From: Aromatoleum buckelii
GTDB lineage: Bacteria; Pseudomonadota; Gammaproteobacteria; Burkholderiales; Rhodocyclaceae
DNA length: 64,000 bases
Direction: 5' to 3'
Assembly (NCBI RefSeq): GCF_012910785.2
Contig: NZ_WTVH02000010.1
Coordinates: forward strand, 558,001-622,000
Part shown: in pieces, positions 26,860-36,305 of the stretch
Position numbering within the stretch: position 1 is the stretch's first letter
Layout: each line of letters begins with the position of its first letter
Notes under the pieces: generated by a model
Databases searched by the model: none
Told to the model about the DNA's origin: nothing
Seen by the model: only the letters and a program-made list of their open reading frames with translations
Made by a program: the position numbers and the translations under genes

Positions 26860-26871
26860 CATTCCTGGCCA

Positions 26872-26885
26872 ACGGGGATCCCCGT
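26872..26885. terminator. Short palindromic hairpin between convergent grxD and nucleotidyltransferase genes
   Basis: ACGGGGATCCCCGT is a perfect 14-bp palindrome in the 32-bp convergent spacer, followed by GGCTTTC. It may end both transcripts, but the loop would be very short. Confidence 0.35.
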
Positions 26886-26891
26886 CGGCTT

Positions 26892-27998
26892 TCAGGCACT
26901 GCCCGCTTCAACGTTACCCCTAAGGTGGGCACGCATCCGGCGCAGTGACTTCCGCGTCAGGTGCGGTGCCAGCATATGAGGCGGCATGCGCAACAGATGG
27001 TGGCGCGCTAGCATCAGCACGCGGGCACACTTGACCTTTAGTGCGGGCGGGTGATCCGGTGAGGGTGGCAACATCGTCATCGGAACCAGCATGTCCATCA
27101 GTCGCCGATGCAAGGCCGGCGGTTGCTTCAGCGCGGCCACCGCCGACCCCGGAACCGGACATGCCAACCACTTGTGAGCGTAATGCAATCCATACCACAG
27201 CGGGCGTTCAAGACGGAGTTCGGTCGCGCGCTGCCCCAGCCGGTCCCAGAAACCGGGACGATCGGCATATTCGCGTACCAGTCCGTCGATATCCACCACC
27301 TCGCGCACGCGCAGTTCGAGGTCGCCATCGTTGAAGCAGTGCAGGCAGGCGTGCAGCACCTGGTCTTCCGCACATAATGCGTAAAACGGGGTGCCGGGAA
27401 TCGGCTGGCTGCGGTTGAACAGGGTGGCAGGGTCGAACGCCCGGCGTCCTGTCACGGGCGTGATCGCATGGTGCAAATCCACTTCCAGCGTGCGCCCCGG
27501 GTAACGCAGGGGCGGCGTCTCATGGCTCCAGTCCCGGTAGTAGCGTTCGTCATAGGCATCGAGCTTCTGCGCTTGCCAGCCCGCGGCCTTGAGCCGGTCC
27601 TCCATGACGCGCAATTGTTCGCGCGGCACGAGCAAGTCGATATCCGAAGCGAAACGCCCCTCCGCCATCCTGCGTCGTTGCAGTACGTACGCGCTGCCTT
27701 TCAACAGGATTACCGGGAAATCGTTCCTGCACAGTGGAGCCAGATGGAAAAGTTCGGCGCGTAGCATCTGGGAGCGAAATGCGGCGACCCGTGCGGACGA
27801 CAGAAGATGCCGCCGCACCGGCGGGGGAAGTTCCGGGTGCAGGAGATTGCGTGCCGCCAGCCGGCCGTGCAGGCCCGTGAGGCGTCCGATGCGCAGCAGT
27901 CGTTCCCAGCGCGCCTCATCGATCGCCAGCGGTGTTCGGAGGCCCATCAGCAGCAGCGGGACATCGGCGATGTCGGAGGTCGAGGCGTGGTTGGTCAT
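26892..27998 (-). CDS. Nucleotidyltransferase-family protein of the PqqD/HprK-A cassette
   Basis: A 368-aa protein with a minimal nucleotidyltransferase fold: LKGS at 99-102 and SDIDLLV at 118-124 supply the Gly-Ser and two metal-binding Asp residues, and LEVDLHHAI supplies the third acidic residue. The C-terminal half is helical with an Arg-rich end. Related proteins of this uncharacterised family are found beside exosortase or HprK-related genes; the nucleotide and acceptor are unknown. ATG 27998 overlaps the stop codon of the upstream kinase gene (ATGA), showing translational coupling as the last of four genes. Confidence 0.8.
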   Translation of the reverse strand: MTNHASTSDIADVPLLLMGLRTPLAIDEARWERLLRIGRLTGLHGRLAARNLLHPELPPPVRRHLLSSARVAAFRSQMLRAELFHLAPLCRNDFPVILLKGSAYVLQRRRMAEGRFASDIDLLVPREQLRVMEDRLKAAGWQAQKLDAYDERYYRDWSHETPPLRYPGRTLEVDLHHAITPVTGRRAFDPATLFNRSQPIPGTPFYALCAEDQVLHACLHCFNDGDLELRVREVVDIDGLVREYADRPGFWDRLGQRATELRLERPLWYGLHYAHKWLACPVPGSAVAALKQPPALHRRLMDMLVPMTMLPPSPDHPPALKVKCARVLMLARHHLLRMPPHMLAPHLTRKSLRRMRAHLRGNVEAGSA

Positions 27999-28867
27999 CC
28001 GGCATCCCGGAACAGGGTTTCGATATGGGCGACCGCTTCGTCGAGATCCCCGTACACCAGTTCGTGGGCGCGGACGCTTTGTGCCAGTCGTGTCGTGATG
28101 CCGAAGCCGACCGGTCCGAGCACTTGATAGTTGAAGCTGTTCAGCCCCACGCGCAGTGCGGCTTGCGCCGCCGGAACTCGCCTGCTTCGCAGCGGGGCGC
28201 CGGACCGGTAGCGGGGGAAGACGATCAGGCGGGGTTGGGCGCGACGATGGCGTGCCTCGAAGCTTCGTCGATCGGGTACGAAGTGCGCGACGTCGCCTTT
28301 GCGCGTCTTGGGGAACACCGGGCCGATCACCGCTCCGGGGCGTGCGCCGATGACTTCGATCGACTGGTTCTTCAGTGCGGCCGGCTTCAGCATCGGCAGA
28401 ACTTCGTCGCTTTCCGGATCGATCACGCCGAATTCGTCCGACAGGAAGCGCCAACCGGCCAAGTGCAGGGCACAGGTCAGCGTACTCTTGCCCGAACCGG
28501 GCTCGGCCGGCAGGATCAGCGCCTTGTCGTCGCGCGCCACGACACCGGCGTGCAGCAGCAGGTAAGCGTTGAGCCGCTGCGCCAGCAACCAGTTGCTGCC
28601 CCATTCAAATAGCGGCAGTGCGCTATTCGCCGGATACGGTTCGAACGGCCGCTGTCCTTCCGACCACAGTTCGACTTGGCGAGTGTGCAAGCGCCATGCG
28701 GACTGGGGCAGCAGCGACATGCGCACGTCGGCAAAGGCGGACCCGTCGAGCACTTCCTGATGGGGATACACGGTATCGAGGTGGCGGCGGAAAGCGTCGA
28801 GCGACGATGCCACGGCGATGCGGGCAGCGCCGACGTCGAACAGCCGGTAGTCGAGCGAGACAGTCAT
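27995..28867 (-). CDS. HprK-related kinase A
   Basis: A 290-aa homologue of the kinase domain of HPr kinase/phosphorylase. The Walker A AEPGSGKST is at 121-129, preceded by LLLHAGVV (103-110) as in HprK, and followed by LSDEFGVID (142-150) in the position of the HprK catalytic acidic region. No HPr or PTS gene is present, so its target is probably the operon's own product. Its ends overlap both neighbours by ATGA, so the PqqD-like, kinase and nucleotidyltransferase genes are tightly coupled. The start at MTVSLDY is supported by that overlap; the frame is open further upstream. Confidence 0.85.
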   Translation of the reverse strand: MTVSLDYRLFDVGAARIAVASSLDAFRRHLDTVYPHQEVLDGSAFADVRMSLLPQSAWRLHTRQVELWSEGQRPFEPYPANSALPLFEWGSNWLLAQRLNAYLLLHAGVVARDDKALILPAEPGSGKSTLTCALHLAGWRFLSDEFGVIDPESDEVLPMLKPAALKNQSIEVIGARPGAVIGPVFPKTRKGDVAHFVPDRRSFEARHRRAQPRLIVFPRYRSGAPLRSRRVPAAQAALRVGLNSFNYQVLGPVGFGITTRLAQSVRAHELVYGDLDEAVAHIETLFRDAG

Positions 28868-29145
28868 TGTCCCGCTTCCCGTTTCTGGTCGACAAGCGTC
28901 GTGAGGGAGCGGGCCAGAAATTCGAGTCCGGGCGGCCATCCGCCGGCTTCGGCCACCTCGTCGAGGAAGGCGTCAAACCGGTTTTCCTCGATGCTGACAG
29001 CAGCTTCCCGCAGCACCAGTACTGCGCTCTCGGTCAACAGATGCGTTTCCCAAGACAGCGGGTTCAGAAAAACGAACTGCCCGTCGAGGACCGGGCAGTA
29101 ACGCTGTAACCATTCACCGGGAGTCAGCCCCGTCGGAGAAACCAT
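28864..29145 (-). CDS. PqqD-family peptide chaperone of the HprK-A system
   Basis: A 93-aa protein resembling PqqD/RRE-type domains, which in peptide-modifying systems hold the leader of a substrate for the modifying enzyme. Recognisable features are the short strand pattern DGQFVFLNPLSWETHLLTES and the following helix AVLVLREA. The gene begins 6 bp after the exported-protein gene and its TGA overlaps the kinase ATG. Assignment rests on size, fold-like pattern and the conserved neighbourhood; sequence similarity to true PqqD is low. Confidence 0.75.
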   Translation of the reverse strand: MVSPTGLTPGEWLQRYCPVLDGQFVFLNPLSWETHLLTESAVLVLREAAVSIEENRFDAFLDEVAEAGGWPPGLEFLARSLTTLVDQKREAGQ

Positions 29146-29151
29146 CCAAAT

Positions 29152-29727
29152 TCAGCCCCCAAAGGACATGTTCGTCCGGTCCAGGGTCGGGTTTATGGAC
29201 GCCAGGCAAAGGTCTGTCGCCGGCGTAAAACCTTCCTCAAAAGTGTTCGTGGTTGGAAAAACGCCTGTTATCGCGCCACTGTCGTCGAAATAAGCCAACA
29301 CCCAACCATAGCGGGGGGGATCGTAGGAGCCAATTAAAGATAAAGATGGGTCGGTGGCAAGCAGCATCGGCCACTCCAGAGTGGGCACTGTGTAAACAGG
29401 AGCCATAGCGTCAACGACAGCGGGATCGATGGCAGGTTGAAAACCAGCAAACTCTGTCAGAGTTCCATTGAATATGACGGTGAATCTACGGATTTCCACT
29501 TTCACCCAAGCCCAGTCCTGCTCCCCCAAAAGAGGATCTGGAGCAAATTCTCTGAACTGCAAATCAGTGCCCGGGAAGCCCACGTCGGTTCGTACTTTCT
29601 CGATACAATTGATTGAAGCCAGCGCCGACCCGCTGTACCCCATGGTTATCACTCCGGAAGCCGCCAAGGCGCCCTTCAGCAGCTTGCGGCGCTGCTCGAC
29701 CGAATTCGACTGCTGGGCGTCGCGCAT
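29152..29727 (-). CDS. Tat-like exported protein, candidate substrate of the HprK-A cassette
   Basis: A 191-aa protein of unknown function and first gene of the four-gene operon. The N-terminus QRRKLLKGALAASGVITMGYS, with RR at 13-14, resembles a twin-arginine signal and ends in SALAS near 37. The mature part is beta-rich and aromatic, with only two cysteines (C41 and C174) and a C-terminal NMSFGG. GGAGGA lies 7 nt upstream of ATG 29727, preferred over TTG 29763. The DNA is visibly AT-richer than its neighbours. By position it may be a target for phosphorylation or nucleotidylation by the downstream enzymes; this is inference. Confidence 0.75.
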   Translation of the reverse strand: MRDAQQSNSVEQRRKLLKGALAASGVITMGYSGSALASINCIEKVRTDVGFPGTDLQFREFAPDPLLGEQDWAWVKVEIRRFTVIFNGTLTEFAGFQPAIDPAVVDAMAPVYTVPTLEWPMLLATDPSLSLIGSYDPPRYGWVLAYFDDSGAITGVFPTTNTFEEGFTPATDLCLASINPTLDRTNMSFGG

Positions 29728-29828
29728 GAAAATTTCCTCCGAAATTCGTTCTTTTGTTGCCAAAAGAATATATGGGCTATCGCCATCTGAGTGAAATTTT
29801 TGATTCTTTTTAAGCTCCCTCGAAGAGA

Positions 29829-29844
29829 AGCAAATTTTGCACCC
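29829..29844 (-). promoter_or_regulatory. Sigma-54-type -24/-12 promoter of the HprK-A operon
   Basis: On the minus strand, GGGTGCAAAATTTGCT has GG and GC exactly 10 bp apart and a perfect TTGCT -12 element. Predicted start near 29819 leaves a 5' UTR of about 90 nt before ATG 29727. The 219-bp AT-rich spacer 29728-29946 has no other gene. Confidence 0.5.
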
Positions 29845-29918
29845 GTTCTATCTCGGTTGGGCAAGATACTGATATAAAAAGAACAAATTCGACACTGTGC
29901 GGAGTCCTGAAAGGCGGA

Positions 29919-29936
29919 TGTAAAATTCCCCGACGC
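29919..29936 (-). promoter_or_regulatory. Shared 18-bp upstream element, copy 2
   Basis: On the minus strand, GCGTCGGGGAATTTTACA matches 14 of 18 positions of the copy at 3982-3999 and lies 76 bp upstream of the sigma-54-type promoter. A degenerate second copy, GTGTCGAATTTG, lies at 29884-29895 between them. Confidence 0.5.
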
Positions 29937-29946
29937 TCCGTCATGC

Positions 29947-31404
29947 TTAACGGTCGAACACCCGCGTAATATTTCCGTTCCGATTGCCGCAGCCGCTGCT
30001 CAAAAGTTGGATCCACGCGCCGCGGGCTCGCGCGATGGCCGTGCGGACCTGTTCCGGGGCGGTGGCGCCGACGTGCGCGCGTGACGCCAGCGAGCCTTCG
30101 ACGGTCAGCACTGCGAACACGTCTTCGCCGACGAGCGGTGAGAAGGCGCGCAGCTCGTCGAGGCTGAAGTCCGGCAGGTCGCAGCCTTTCGCCTCGGCTG
30201 CGCGCACGGCGAGCGCGACCGCTTCGTGTGCGTCGCGGAACGGCAGGCCTTTCTTGACGAGATAGTCGGCGAGGTCGGTCGCCGTCGCGTAGCCTTGCTT
30301 GAGGGCGTCGCGCATGGCGTCCGCCTTGACCCTGATGCCGGTGATCATGTCGGCGTAGATGCGCAAGGTGTCGATCACCGTGTCGGCGGTGTCGAACAGC
30401 GGCTCCTTGTCTTCCTGGTTGTCCTTGTTGTAGGCGAGTGGCTGGCCTTTCATCAGCGTCAAGAGCGCGATCAGGCTGCCATTGACGCGGCCGGTCTTGC
30501 CGCGCACGAGTTCGGGGACGTCGGGGTTCTTCTTCTGCGGCATGATCGAGCTGCCGGTGCAGAAGCGGTCGGCGAGGTCGATGAAGCCGACGCGCGGGCT
30601 CATCCACAGGATCAGCTCTTCAGACAGGCGCGACAGGTGAGTCATCAAGAGCGCGCTGGCGGCGCAAAATTCGATCGCGAAATCGCGGTCGCTAACGGCG
30701 TCGAGCGAGTTGTAGCAGACTTCGTCGAAGCCCAGCTCGGCAGCGACGAATTCGCGGTCGATCGGGTAGCTCGTGCCGGCGAGCGCCGCGGCTCCGAGCG
30801 GCAGGCGGTTCACGCGCTTGCGGCAATCCTGGAAGCGCTCGGCATCGCGGCGCGTCATCTCGAAATAGGCCATCAGGTGGTGGCCGAACGTGACGGGCTG
30901 CGCGACCTGCAGGTGCGTGAAGCCGGGCATCGGCGTCGCTGCATTCACTTCGGCGACGTCGAGCAGGTTATTCTGGAACTCGCCGATCAGCGTGAGGATC
31001 TCGTCGATCGCGTCGCGCAGCCACAGGCGAATGTCAGTCGCGACCTGGTCGTTGCGACTGCGCCCGGTGTGCAGCCGCTTGCCCGCATCGCCGACGAGCG
31101 CGGTGAGGCGCTTTTCGATGTTCAGATGCACGTCCTCGTCGTCGAGGTTCCAGTCGAACTCTCCGCGCTCGATTTCGCCGCGGATCTGTACCATGCCGCG
31201 CTCGATGTCGGCGAGATCCTGCGCGCCAATGATGCCCTGACGGGCGAGCATTTTCGCGTGCGCGAGCGAGCCGCGGATGTCCTGTTGAGCCATGCGCTGG
31301 TCGAACGACACCGAGGCGGTATAGCGCTTGACGAGGTCCGAGACCGGTTCGGAAAAACGGCCGGACCACGCCTTGGCCGGCTGCGAGGAAGAGGTGTCTG
31401 TCAT
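29947..31404 (-). CDS. argH: Argininosuccinate lyase
   Basis: A 485-aa enzyme that splits argininosuccinate into arginine and fumarate, the last step of arginine synthesis. The fumarase/aspartase superfamily signature [16 protein letters not shown] lies near 283-298; [13 protein letters not shown] and [20 protein letters not shown] provide the other active-site segments. The start at MTDTSSSQ gives the family [18 protein letters not shown]-terminus; the frame is open upstream. It is divergent from an AlgR-type regulator, a relative of the Pseudomonas argH-algZ-algR arrangement. Confidence 0.96.
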   Translation of the reverse strand: MTDTSSSQPAKAWSGRFSEPVSDLVKRYTASVSFDQRMAQQDIRGSLAHAKMLARQGIIGAQDLADIERGMVQIRGEIERGEFDWNLDDEDVHLNIEKRLTALVGDAGKRLHTGRSRNDQVATDIRLWLRDAIDEILTLIGEFQNNLLDVAEVNAATPMPGFTHLQVAQPVTFGHHLMAYFEMTRRDAERFQDCRKRVNRLPLGAAALAGTSYPIDREFVAAELGFDEVCYNSLDAVSDRDFAIEFCAASALLMTHLSRLSEELILWMSPRVGFIDLADRFCTGSSIMPQKKNPDVPELVRGKTGRVNGSLIALLTLMKGQPLAYNKDNQEDKEPLFDTADTVIDTLRIYADMITGIRVKADAMRDALKQGYATATDLADYLVKKGLPFRDAHEAVALAVRAAEAKGCDLPDFSLDELRAFSPLVGEDVFAVLTVEGSLASRAHVGATAPEQVRTAIARARGAWIQLLSSGCGNRNGNITRVFDR

Positions 31405-31529
31405 AATGTCCGTGGAAGGAAAACCGACCGGGAAAACCGTTCGATGCTGCGGCGGCGCAGACTTCGTCCGTCGCATACAAGGGGTGAAAAGTATAAAGCA
31501 AAAGCTTCGCCGGCTTCTGCAAGGCGCTT

Positions 31530-31554
31530 GCGACGCGGGCTTTCCCCGCGTCGC
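31530..31554 (+). other. Stem-loop in the leader of the AlgR-type regulator gene
   Basis: Perfect 10-bp stem GCGACGCGGG/CCCGCGTCGC with a 5-nt loop CTTTC, ending 6 nt before the GGAG Shine-Dalgarno at 31561. It could protect the mRNA or modulate translation. Confidence 0.4.
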
Positions 31555-31573
31555 CACAACGGAGAATTCCTGC

Positions 31574-32335
31574 ATGACCGACGCTGCTCTGCGGGTCGTC
31601 ATCGTTGACGACGAGGAGCCCGCTCGCGCACGCCTCAAGGACCTGCTCGACGACATCGCGCAGACGCAGCCGACACGCGTCGTCGGTGTGGCGGCGAATG
31701 GGCTCGAAGCGTTGCGCCTGATCGAAGACCTGGCGACCGACGTCGTGCTCGCCGACATCCGCATGCCGGTCATGGACGGGGTGGAACTCGCGCGCCACCT
31801 CGGCAGTCTCGAGTGCCCACCTGCGGTGATCTTCACGACGGCATACGACGAATACGCGGTGCAGGCGTTCGACCTGGCGGCGACCGACTACCTGCTGAAG
31901 CCGGTGCGCGCGGCGCGGCTTACCGAAGCGCTCGCGCGCGCACGCAGGCGTTCGCCCGCTGCCGACGCGCTGCTGGCCGGTCTTTCGCGCGGTGCAAGGC
32001 GCCATTTCAGCGTGAACGAGCGCGGGCGTATTGTGCTGGTGCCGGTTGCCGACGTGCTGTTCCTGCGCGCGGAACTCAAGTACGTCACTGCGCGCACCGC
32101 GGCGCGCGAGTTCCTGCTCGATGAGTCGCTCGTCCAGCTCGAACAGGAGTTCCGCGATCGCTTTGTCCGCATCCATCGCAACTGTCTCGTCTCGCGCAGC
32201 GCCGTGACGGGTGTCGAACGCGCGGGCGAGGACGACGGGGAGCCGCACTGGGACGTCGTGCTCGCCGGCCTCGCCGAACGCTTGGCGATCAGTCGGCGCC
32301 AGTGGCCGGCGGTCCGGCACGCGCTCGGGCTCTGA
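31574..32335 (+). CDS. algR: LytTR-family response regulator (AlgR type)
   Basis: A 253-aa regulator with an N-terminal receiver (acidic VDDEE at 11-15, phospho-acceptor D61 in [17 protein letters not shown] switch lysine) and a C-terminal LytTR DNA-binding domain (about 150-250: [24 protein letters not shown]). In pseudomonads AlgR controls alginate and type IV pili. The neighbouring argH and hemC match the argH-algZ-algR-hemC order, but the FimS/AlgZ kinase gene is missing here and ppc intervenes before hemC. GGAG lies 9 nt upstream of the ATG. The symbol is by family and context. Confidence 0.88.
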   Translation: MTDAALRVVIVDDEEPARARLKDLLDDIAQTQPTRVVGVAANGLEALRLIEDLATDVVLADIRMPVMDGVELARHLGSLECPPAVIFTTAYDEYAVQAFDLAATDYLLKPVRAARLTEALARARRRSPAADALLAGLSRGARRHFSVNERGRIVLVPVADVLFLRAELKYVTARTAAREFLLDESLVQLEQEFRDRFVRIHRNCLVSRSAVTGVERAGEDDGEPHWDVVLAGLAERLAISRRQWPAVRHALGL

Positions 32336-32360
32336 CTCTCGCTCCGACGCGCCGACTTCC

Positions 32361-35111
32361 TCAGCCGCTGTTGCGCAAACCGGCCGCGATGCCGTTGATC
32401 GAGATATGGATCCCGAGCCGGATGCGCGCGTCGTCGTGCGTCTCGCGGTGGCGGCGCAGCAGTTCGACCTGCACGTGGTTGAGCGGATCGAGGTAGGGGA
32501 AACGGTTGCGAATCGAGCGCTTGAGCAGCGGGTTGCCGTCGAGGAGCTCGCGCTGGCCGGTGATCGCGAGCAGCGCCTCGACAGTGTCGTGCCATTCGGT
32601 GCGGATGCGCTCGAAGATCGCCTCGCGCAAGCTCACGTCCTTGACGAGGCCGGCATAGCGCGACGCGATCGCCAGATCGGTCTTTGCCAGCACCATGTCC
32701 ATGTTCGACAGCAGCGCGGCGAAGAACGACCATTCGCGGTGCATCGCCTGCAGGCGGGCGATGCCGTCGTCGGGGTGGGCCGCGAGCCACGTTTTCACCG
32801 CGCTGCCGAAGCCGAACCAGCCCGGCAGCATCAGGCGGCATTGCGACCAGCTGAACACCCACGGGATCGCGCGCAGGTCCTCGATGCGCGTGCCTTTCTT
32901 GCGCGACGCGGGCCGCGAGCCGATGTTCAGTTCGGCGATCTCCGAGATCACGGTGGACTCCCAGAAATAGCGTTCGAACCCTTCGGTGTCGTAGACCAGC
33001 CCGCGGTACGCAGCGAACGCGACGTCCGACAGCGCCTGCATCGTGTCGAGGAACTCGGCGCGCGGTGCCGGAGCGCGATCGGCGAGCAGGCTCGCCTCGA
33101 GCGTCGCGGCGACGATGACTTCGAGGTTGCGCCGGCCGACTTCCGGGTTGCCGTATTTCGCCGCGATCACTTCGCCCTGCTCGGTGAGCCGGATCTGCCC
33201 CTGCACCGCACCGCCCGGCTGCGCGAGGATCGCCTGGTAGCTCGGGCCGCCGCCCCGTCCGACGGAACCGCCGCGGCCGTGGAACAGCCGCAGACGGATG
33301 CCGTGGCGGGCGAACACCTCGATGAGGCCGATCTCGGCCTTATAGAGCGCCCAGCCGGACGTCAGAAAGCCGCCGTCCTTGTTGCTGTCGGAATAGCCGA
33401 GCATGACTTCGTGCGTGCGGTCGCGGGAGGCGGCGAGCAGGTTCATGTATCCGGGCAGCGCGAACAGGCGGTCCATCACCGCCGGCGCGTTCGCGAGATC
33501 CTCGATCGTCTCGAACAGCGGGACGATATTGACGTCCAGCGCCCCTTCGTGCGGTCGCAGCAGGCCCGCTTCCTTCAGCAGCAGCGCGAGTTCAAGCAGA
33601 TCGGAGACGTCGTCGGTCTTCGAGATGATGCAGTTCGGGATCGCCCCGGTCCCGTAGCGCCAGTGGGCCGCGCGCGCAGCGCGGAAGATCGCCAGCTCGC
33701 CTTCGGTTTCAATCGAATAGCGCACGTGCGGCGACGCGAGCGGCCGTGGCGTCGTGAGTTCCTCGAGCAGCAGCGCGACGCGCGCCGCCTCGTCGAGCGC
33801 CGCGTAGTCGGTGCCGGCTTGTGCGGCCGCGAGCAGCTCGGCGACGACGCGCTCATGCACGTCGGAATTCTGGCGCAGGTCGATCGGCGCGAGGTGAAAG
33901 CCGAACACGCGCACCGCCCGGCGCAGCCGGCGCAGCTGCCCGCGCGCGAGCGCCGCCGAGCCGTTCGCGACGAGCGAGCGGTGAATGACGTCGAGATCGT
34001 CGGCGAGTTCGGCGACGGCGGCGTAGGGCTCCGCCACTGCCACCGGGTGGCGGGGCGGTTCGGTGCCGAGCAACGCGCGGTGCGACGCCGCGAGCCGCGC
34101 GTAGATGCCGGAGATCGCGCGGCGGTAGGGCTCGTCGTTGCGGTGCGGGGAATGGTCGGGCGAGCGGTCGGCGAGCGCGAGCAGCGCATCGGAGGCGGTG
34201 ACCAGCCCGAGCGCGAGCGACAGGCGCGCGCCGAGCACGTGCAGTTCGTCGAGATAGAAGCCGAGCGCGGCCCCCGCCTGCATCGCGAGCGCGCGCTCGA
34301 GGACGTCGGCGGTGACGAAAGGATTGCCGTCGCGATCGCCGCCGATCCAGCTGCCGACCTGCAGGAACGCCGGCAATTCGAGTCCGGCGAGCGCCGGGTC
34401 GCGGCTCGCGAGCTGGTCTTCGAGGTTGGCATAGAGCCGCGGCAGCTCACGCAGGAAAGTCGTGTCGAAGTACGACAGGCCGTTCGCGACTTCATCGACG
34501 ACCGACAGCTTGGCTGGGCGCAGCATCCGCGTCTGCCACAGCGTCAGCACCACGCGGCGCAGCGCGTCGTCGCTTTCCTCGCGCTCCTCCGGCGTCAGCG
34601 TCATGCGATCGCGCGCGTCGAGGAGATGTGCGATGTCGGTCTCACAGTTGAGGATGCTCTTGCGCTGGACTTCGGTCGGATGCGCCGTCAGCACCGGCGA
34701 GATCAGCGCGGTGTCGAAGAACGCCGCGAGCCGGCCCGGCGGCAATCCGCTCGCCAGCGCGCGCACGAGCGCGTGCGCGACGCTGCCTTCGCGCGGCGCC
34801 GAGCCGGCGATCAGGTGTGCGCGGCTGCGGCGGATGTGATGCTGGTCCTCGGCGATGTTCGACAGGTGCGAGAAATAGCTGAACGCGCGCACGACTTCGA
34901 TCGTCTGTTCGCGCGACAGCGCGTCGAGGATGCCTTCGAGTTCGCGCCGTGCCGCCTTGTCGTCGTCGCGGCGGAAGCGCACCGAAGTCTGGCGGATGCG
35001 CTCGATGAGGGCGAATGCCGCTTCGCCCTGCTGGTCGCGCACGGTATCACCCAGTACGCGGCCGAGCAGCCGGATGTCTTCGCGCAGCGGGGCGTCCTTG
35101 TCTTCAGTCAT
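32361..35111 (-). CDS. ppc: Phosphoenolpyruvate carboxylase
   Basis: A 916-aa anaplerotic enzyme that carboxylates phosphoenolpyruvate to oxaloacetate. The first active-site signature [15 protein letters not shown] lies near 141-155, the second is [18 protein letters not shown], and the glycine-rich loop [16 protein letters not shown] is intact. The C-terminus ends GLRNSG, close to the usual RNTG feedback-site ending. It is a single gene lying on the opposite strand between algR and hemC. Confidence 0.97.
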   Translation of the reverse strand: MTEDKDAPLREDIRLLGRVLGDTVRDQQGEAAFALIERIRQTSVRFRRDDDKAARRELEGILDALSREQTIEVVRAFSYFSHLSNIAEDQHHIRRSRAHLIAGSAPREGSVAHALVRALASGLPPGRLAAFFDTALISPVLTAHPTEVQRKSILNCETDIAHLLDARDRMTLTPEEREESDDALRRVVLTLWQTRMLRPAKLSVVDEVANGLSYFDTTFLRELPRLYANLEDQLASRDPALAGLELPAFLQVGSWIGGDRDGNPFVTADVLERALAMQAGAALGFYLDELHVLGARLSLALGLVTASDALLALADRSPDHSPHRNDEPYRRAISGIYARLAASHRALLGTEPPRHPVAVAEPYAAVAELADDLDVIHRSLVANGSAALARGQLRRLRRAVRVFGFHLAPIDLRQNSDVHERVVAELLAAAQAGTDYAALDEAARVALLLEELTTPRPLASPHVRYSIETEGELAIFRAARAAHWRYGTGAIPNCIISKTDDVSDLLELALLLKEAGLLRPHEGALDVNIVPLFETIEDLANAPAVMDRLFALPGYMNLLAASRDRTHEVMLGYSDSNKDGGFLTSGWALYKAEIGLIEVFARHGIRLRLFHGRGGSVGRGGGPSYQAILAQPGGAVQGQIRLTEQGEVIAAKYGNPEVGRRNLEVIVAATLEASLLADRAPAPRAEFLDTMQALSDVAFAAYRGLVYDTEGFERYFWESTVISEIAELNIGSRPASRKKGTRIEDLRAIPWVFSWSQCRLMLPGWFGFGSAVKTWLAAHPDDGIARLQAMHREWSFFAALLSNMDMVLAKTDLAIASRYAGLVKDVSLREAIFERIRTEWHDTVEALLAITGQRELLDGNPLLKRSIRNRFPYLDPLNHVQVELLRRHRETHDDARIRLGIHISINGIAAGLRNSG

Positions 35112-35222
35112 GGTCTGTTCCGGGTGTGGGGGCTACGTTGTGGGAGCGGCCGGCCGGCTCGCCGGCCGACGTGATGGGGCTTGCGCCCGCCGAGGCACGA
35201 AAGGCTCAATTTGCACCCATGC

Positions 35223-35228
35223 TAGAAT
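35223..35228 (+). promoter_or_regulatory. Possible -10 of the hem operon promoter
   Basis: TAGAAT lies in the 221-bp spacer between ppc and hemC, about 105 bp upstream of the chosen hemC start. No clear -35 was found. The rest of the spacer shows only a short GGCCGGC-rich inverted repeat near 35150-35170. Confidence 0.3.
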
Positions 35229-35332
35229 GCCGGCCAGCCCGTGCGCCATTGGCGCCAACCCTGATGTTGCGTTGCGGCAACCCTTTGCCGCGGGCGACAT
35301 CGATCCATTCCTCCGTGACGAGTCTGCCCACC

Positions 35333-36277
35333 GTGAGCGCTACCCCCGACTTTCCCGCCCCCGAACGCATCGTAATCGCCACCCGCGAAAGCCGTCTCGC
35401 GCTGTGGCAGGCCGAACACGTCAAGGCCCGGCTCGAAGCGCTCTACCCGGGCTGTCGCGTCGAACTGCTCGGCATGACGACGCGCGGCGACCAGATCCTC
35501 GACCGTCCGCTCGCGAAAGTCGGCGGCAAGGGGCTGTTCGTCAAGGAACTCGAAGCCGCGCTGCTCGAGGGGCGCGCCGATATCGCCGTGCATTCGATGA
35601 AGGACGTGCCGATGCAACTGGCCGAACCGTTCGCGCTGCCGTGCATCTCGGCGCGCGAAGTGCCGCTCGACGCGTTCGTGTCGCCGCGCTACGCGAGCCT
35701 CGCCGACATGCCGCCGGGCACGGTCGTCGGCACCTCGTCGCTGCGTCGGGAGTCGCAGCTGCATGCGCAGTTCCCGTTCCTGGCGGTCACGAGCCTGCGC
35801 GGCAACCTCGACACGCGGCTGCGCAAGCTCGACGAGGGGCAGTACGACGCGATCATCCTCGCTGCCGCCGGCCTGAAGCGGCTCGGGTTGACGAATCGCA
35901 TCCGTGCCGAACTGCCGTCCGAAGTGTCGCTGCCGGCGGCGGGGCAGGGCGCCCTCGGCATCGAATGCCTGGCCAAGCGCACCGACATCGCGGCCTGGCT
36001 CGCGCCGTTGAACGATGCCGACACTTCCGCCTGCGTGCGCGCCGAGCGTGCGGTCTCGCGCGCGCTCGCGGGCAGCTGCGAAGTGCCGCTCGGCGCCTAC
36101 GCCGAGATGCGCGCCGGCCGGCTGTGGCTGCGCGGCTTCGTCGCGCTGCCCGATGGCAGTCGCATGGTCCGCGCCGAACGCGAAGGCGATGCGGCCGATG
36201 CCGAAGCGCTCGGGCTCGCACTGGCCGACGACTTGCGCGCGCAAGGGGCCGAAGACATTCTCGCGCGCCTGGGGTGA
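35333..36277 (+). CDS. hemC: Porphobilinogen deaminase (hydroxymethylbilane synthase)
   Basis: Polymerises four porphobilinogens to hydroxymethylbilane in haem synthesis. The conserved [20 protein letters not shown] start, [20 protein letters not shown] and [10 protein letters not shown] are present, and [15 protein letters not shown] carries the cysteine that binds the dipyrromethane cofactor. Start GTG 35333 gives 314 aa, the usual size; GTG 35315 and ATG 35264 are in-frame alternatives, and none has a clear Shine-Dalgarno. It leads the hemC-hemD-hemX-hemY operon. Confidence 0.94.
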   Translation: MSATPDFPAPERIVIATRESRLALWQAEHVKARLEALYPGCRVELLGMTTRGDQILDRPLAKVGGKGLFVKELEAALLEGRADIAVHSMKDVPMQLAEPFALPCISAREVPLDAFVSPRYASLADMPPGTVVGTSSLRRESQLHAQFPFLAVTSLRGNLDTRLRKLDEGQYDAIILAAAGLKRLGLTNRIRAELPSEVSLPAAGQGALGIECLAKRTDIAAWLAPLNDADTSACVRAERAVSRALAGSCEVPLGAYAEMRAGRLWLRGFVALPDGSRMVRAEREGDAADAEALGLALADDLRAQGAEDILARLG

Positions 36278-36305
36278 GCCCGGTCCGGACGGCACGGCCT
36301 TGTCG

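Noticed and set aside
26892..29727. Lasso-peptide biosynthetic cluster
   Set aside because: An HprK-like kinase, a nucleotidyltransferase and a PqqD-like domain are present, but there is no asparagine-synthetase-like cyclase, no leader peptidase and no short precursor peptide.
32211..35174. 987-codon open frame antisense to ppc
   Set aside because: The minus strand encodes a full-length PEP carboxylase with all active-site motifs; the plus-strand frame is a composition artefact.
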